Source of the DNA: Bacteroidales bacterium
Lineage (GTDB): Bacteria; Bacteroidota; Bacteroidia; Bacteroidales; UBA7960
Assembly: GCA_003554665.1 (NCBI GenBank)
Contig: PWGY01000203.1
Location: 1-23,705, forward strand
Length of the DNA: 23,705 nt
Direction of reading: 5' to 3'
In this document: positions 22,655 through 23,705 of the stretch, one piece after another
Numbering within the stretch: the stretch's first letter is position 1
Layout of the letters: every line of letters starts with the position of its first letter
Position numbers and translations under genes: made by a program
Notes under the pieces: generated by a model
What the model saw: only the letters and a program-made list of their open reading frames with translations
Told to the model about the DNA's origin: nothing
The model's database searches: none

Positions 22655-23705
22655 TCAGTAATTACGGGGTGGCTGTCCGAGGAAGCAGTATTTTGTGATG
22701 CAGATGTGGAGGTCATTTTCAACCTTGTAATCTTTTGCATACAAGCTGTTTAGGTTTTCGCGGGTATTCTCTTCCAGTGGCTGATGCCGGATCATGTCGC
22801 CCGGTGCAAGAATACCCGGCTTTATTGTGGGGAGTTTGTGCCTGCGTGGTGAGGGATGATAACCCACCCAGGAAATTTTTCCGGTGATTACCTTGAAAAG
22901 ATTGGTAAGAAAGCCCCATCTGTATCGTTGAAAAAACAAATGTAACGGGAATGTAATCAGTAAAAAGAGGGCAAAAGAGAAATCAAAAATTCTTTTGTTC
23001 CGTCTGTTGGCAGGCAGGTGCACGGAATTAACGTTAATGGTAAATAAATCACCGAAGGACTCAATACTGTTGCTGCCAATTATATACATGCTTTCGGGCG
23101 GGGCTATTTTAAAGTTCAGCTGTTTGTTCTGTAACCCCGACATTGTATTAATGATGGACCGGGAAGAGATCTCTCCCGCACAGAAAATCACTTCGTTGAC
23201 CTGGTAAATTGCAGCAATGTCTTCCAGCTGTTCTACGGTTCCCAGGTAACCCTCATTCCGGGGTAGTTCCTCATCAGGGCTGACCAGCCCCATAAAAGAA
23301 GTTTGTCCTCCCTGCCTGAGCATCTGAAAGATACGGCTGGCCTCCTCATCTTTACCAACAACAATGACCCTTTTGTTTTCCGGTTTGCCAGGATGAAGTG
23401 TTTTGTGTTTTGCCAGGTTGTAAATGATCCGGGTGAAAGACATGGAAAACAGGGCCCAGATACTACCGAGCAGGATCAATGCCCTGGAAAACCTCAGATG
23501 AATGGGGAGTAAAGCGTAGATTACAAGAATGACAACGGTGCCAAGCCCGATTCCGCGGACGACCCGGAACAGTCCGGAAGAGCGGTCATATCCGCCGCTG
23601 ATATATACGGCCGACAGCCAGACCATAATGTATGCGGGAACCATCAGGTACATGAACCCGGGCGGATAATAGGTGGCGTCAGCTGCGAACATTTGGTGAC
23701 CCCAG
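22655..23705 (-). CDS. C-terminal part of a membrane glycosyltransferase / sugar-transferase-like protein, cut by window end
   Basis: The frame stays open to the window end (WGHQ precedes the first ATG at 23692), so the true start lies outside. Counting from that ATG, 345 residues are seen: hydrophobic helices at about 12-31, 46-65 and 68-90; a Rossmann-like domain beginning KRVIVVGKDEEASRIFQML (108-126), as in WcaJ/WbaP-type proteins; a helix KRIFDFSFALFLLITFPLHL (233-252); then ITGKISWVGYHP (269-280) and LYAKDYKVENDL (317-328), which resemble the end of a polyprenyl-phosphate sugar transferase. Related Bacteroidota proteins, as I recall, have an N-terminal GT2 domain in the missing part. 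The likely role is surface polysaccharide or glycolipid synthesis at the inner membrane. Confidence 0.75.
   Translation of the reverse strand, partial: WGHQMFAADATYYPPGFMYLMVPAYIMVWLSAVYISGGYDRSSGLFRVVRGIGLGTVVILVIYALLPIHLRFSRALILLGSIWALFSMSFTRIIYNLAKHKTLHPGKPENKRVIVVGKDEEASRIFQMLRQGGQTSFMGLVSPDEELPRNEGYLGTVEQLEDIAAIYQVNEVIFCAGEISSRSIINTMSGLQNKQLNFKIAPPESMYIIGSNSIESFGDLFTINVNSVHLPANRRNKRIFDFSFALFLLITFPLHLFFQRYRWGFLTNLFKVITGKISWVGYHPSPRRHKLPTIKPGILAPGDMIRHQPLEENTRENLNSLYAKDYKVENDLHICITKYCFLGQPPRNY

Overview
The window looks like an ordinary chromosomal housekeeping region of a Bacteroidota bacterium, probably class Bacteroidia (Bacteroidales/Marinilabiliales type; the order is a guess from memory of gene families). 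Four things point there. The run parA-parB-DUF5683-dapB-lepB is a Bacteroidota arrangement. LepB has an extra N-terminal membrane domain, and NagZ is fused to a beta-lactamase-like domain. Upstream regions carry TAnnTTTG-type -7 elements. Starts have A-rich leaders rather than Shine-Dalgarno sequences. I see no phage, plasmid, IS, CRISPR, tRNA or rRNA signal. No gene-free stretch exceeds 300 bases; the longest is 20905-21185 (281 bp), which holds a promoter and a tandem repeat.

Layout: (1) 1-3471, plus strand: the 3' part of guaA, then a large exported protein with three LysM domains and a periplasmic-binding-protein-like domain. (2) 3455-6676, minus strand: ftsK then lolA, converging on the LysM gene with a 17-bp overlap of coding ends. 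(3) 6724-12751, minus strand: one tight operon parA-parB-DUF5683-dapB-lepB-speA, with gaps from -4 to 17 bp. It joins chromosome segregation, lysine/diaminopimelate synthesis, protein secretion and polyamine synthesis. (4) 12916-16737, minus strand: the NagZ/beta-lactamase fusion followed by an unrecognised five-helix membrane protein, ending in a hairpin terminator that contains the stop codon. (5) 16865-20904, minus strand: a 3'-5' exonuclease, a FAH-family protein with a degenerate metal site, an RlmI-type rRNA methyltransferase and a MATE exporter. (6) 21029-21118: five 18-bp tandem repeats. (7) 21186-23705, minus strand: a 2-oxoacid dehydrogenase E2 and the C-terminal part of a large envelope glycosyltransferase-like protein cut by the window end.

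The common theme is envelope growth and division: FtsK, ParAB, LolA, LepB, DapB, NagZ and the LysM protein. Nothing here is clearly a new defence or mobile system. The points most worth checking are the FAH-like protein that seems to have lost its catalytic residues, the sugar-transferase-like tail that lacks the catalytic core, the unrecognised membrane protein and the 18-bp tandem repeat.
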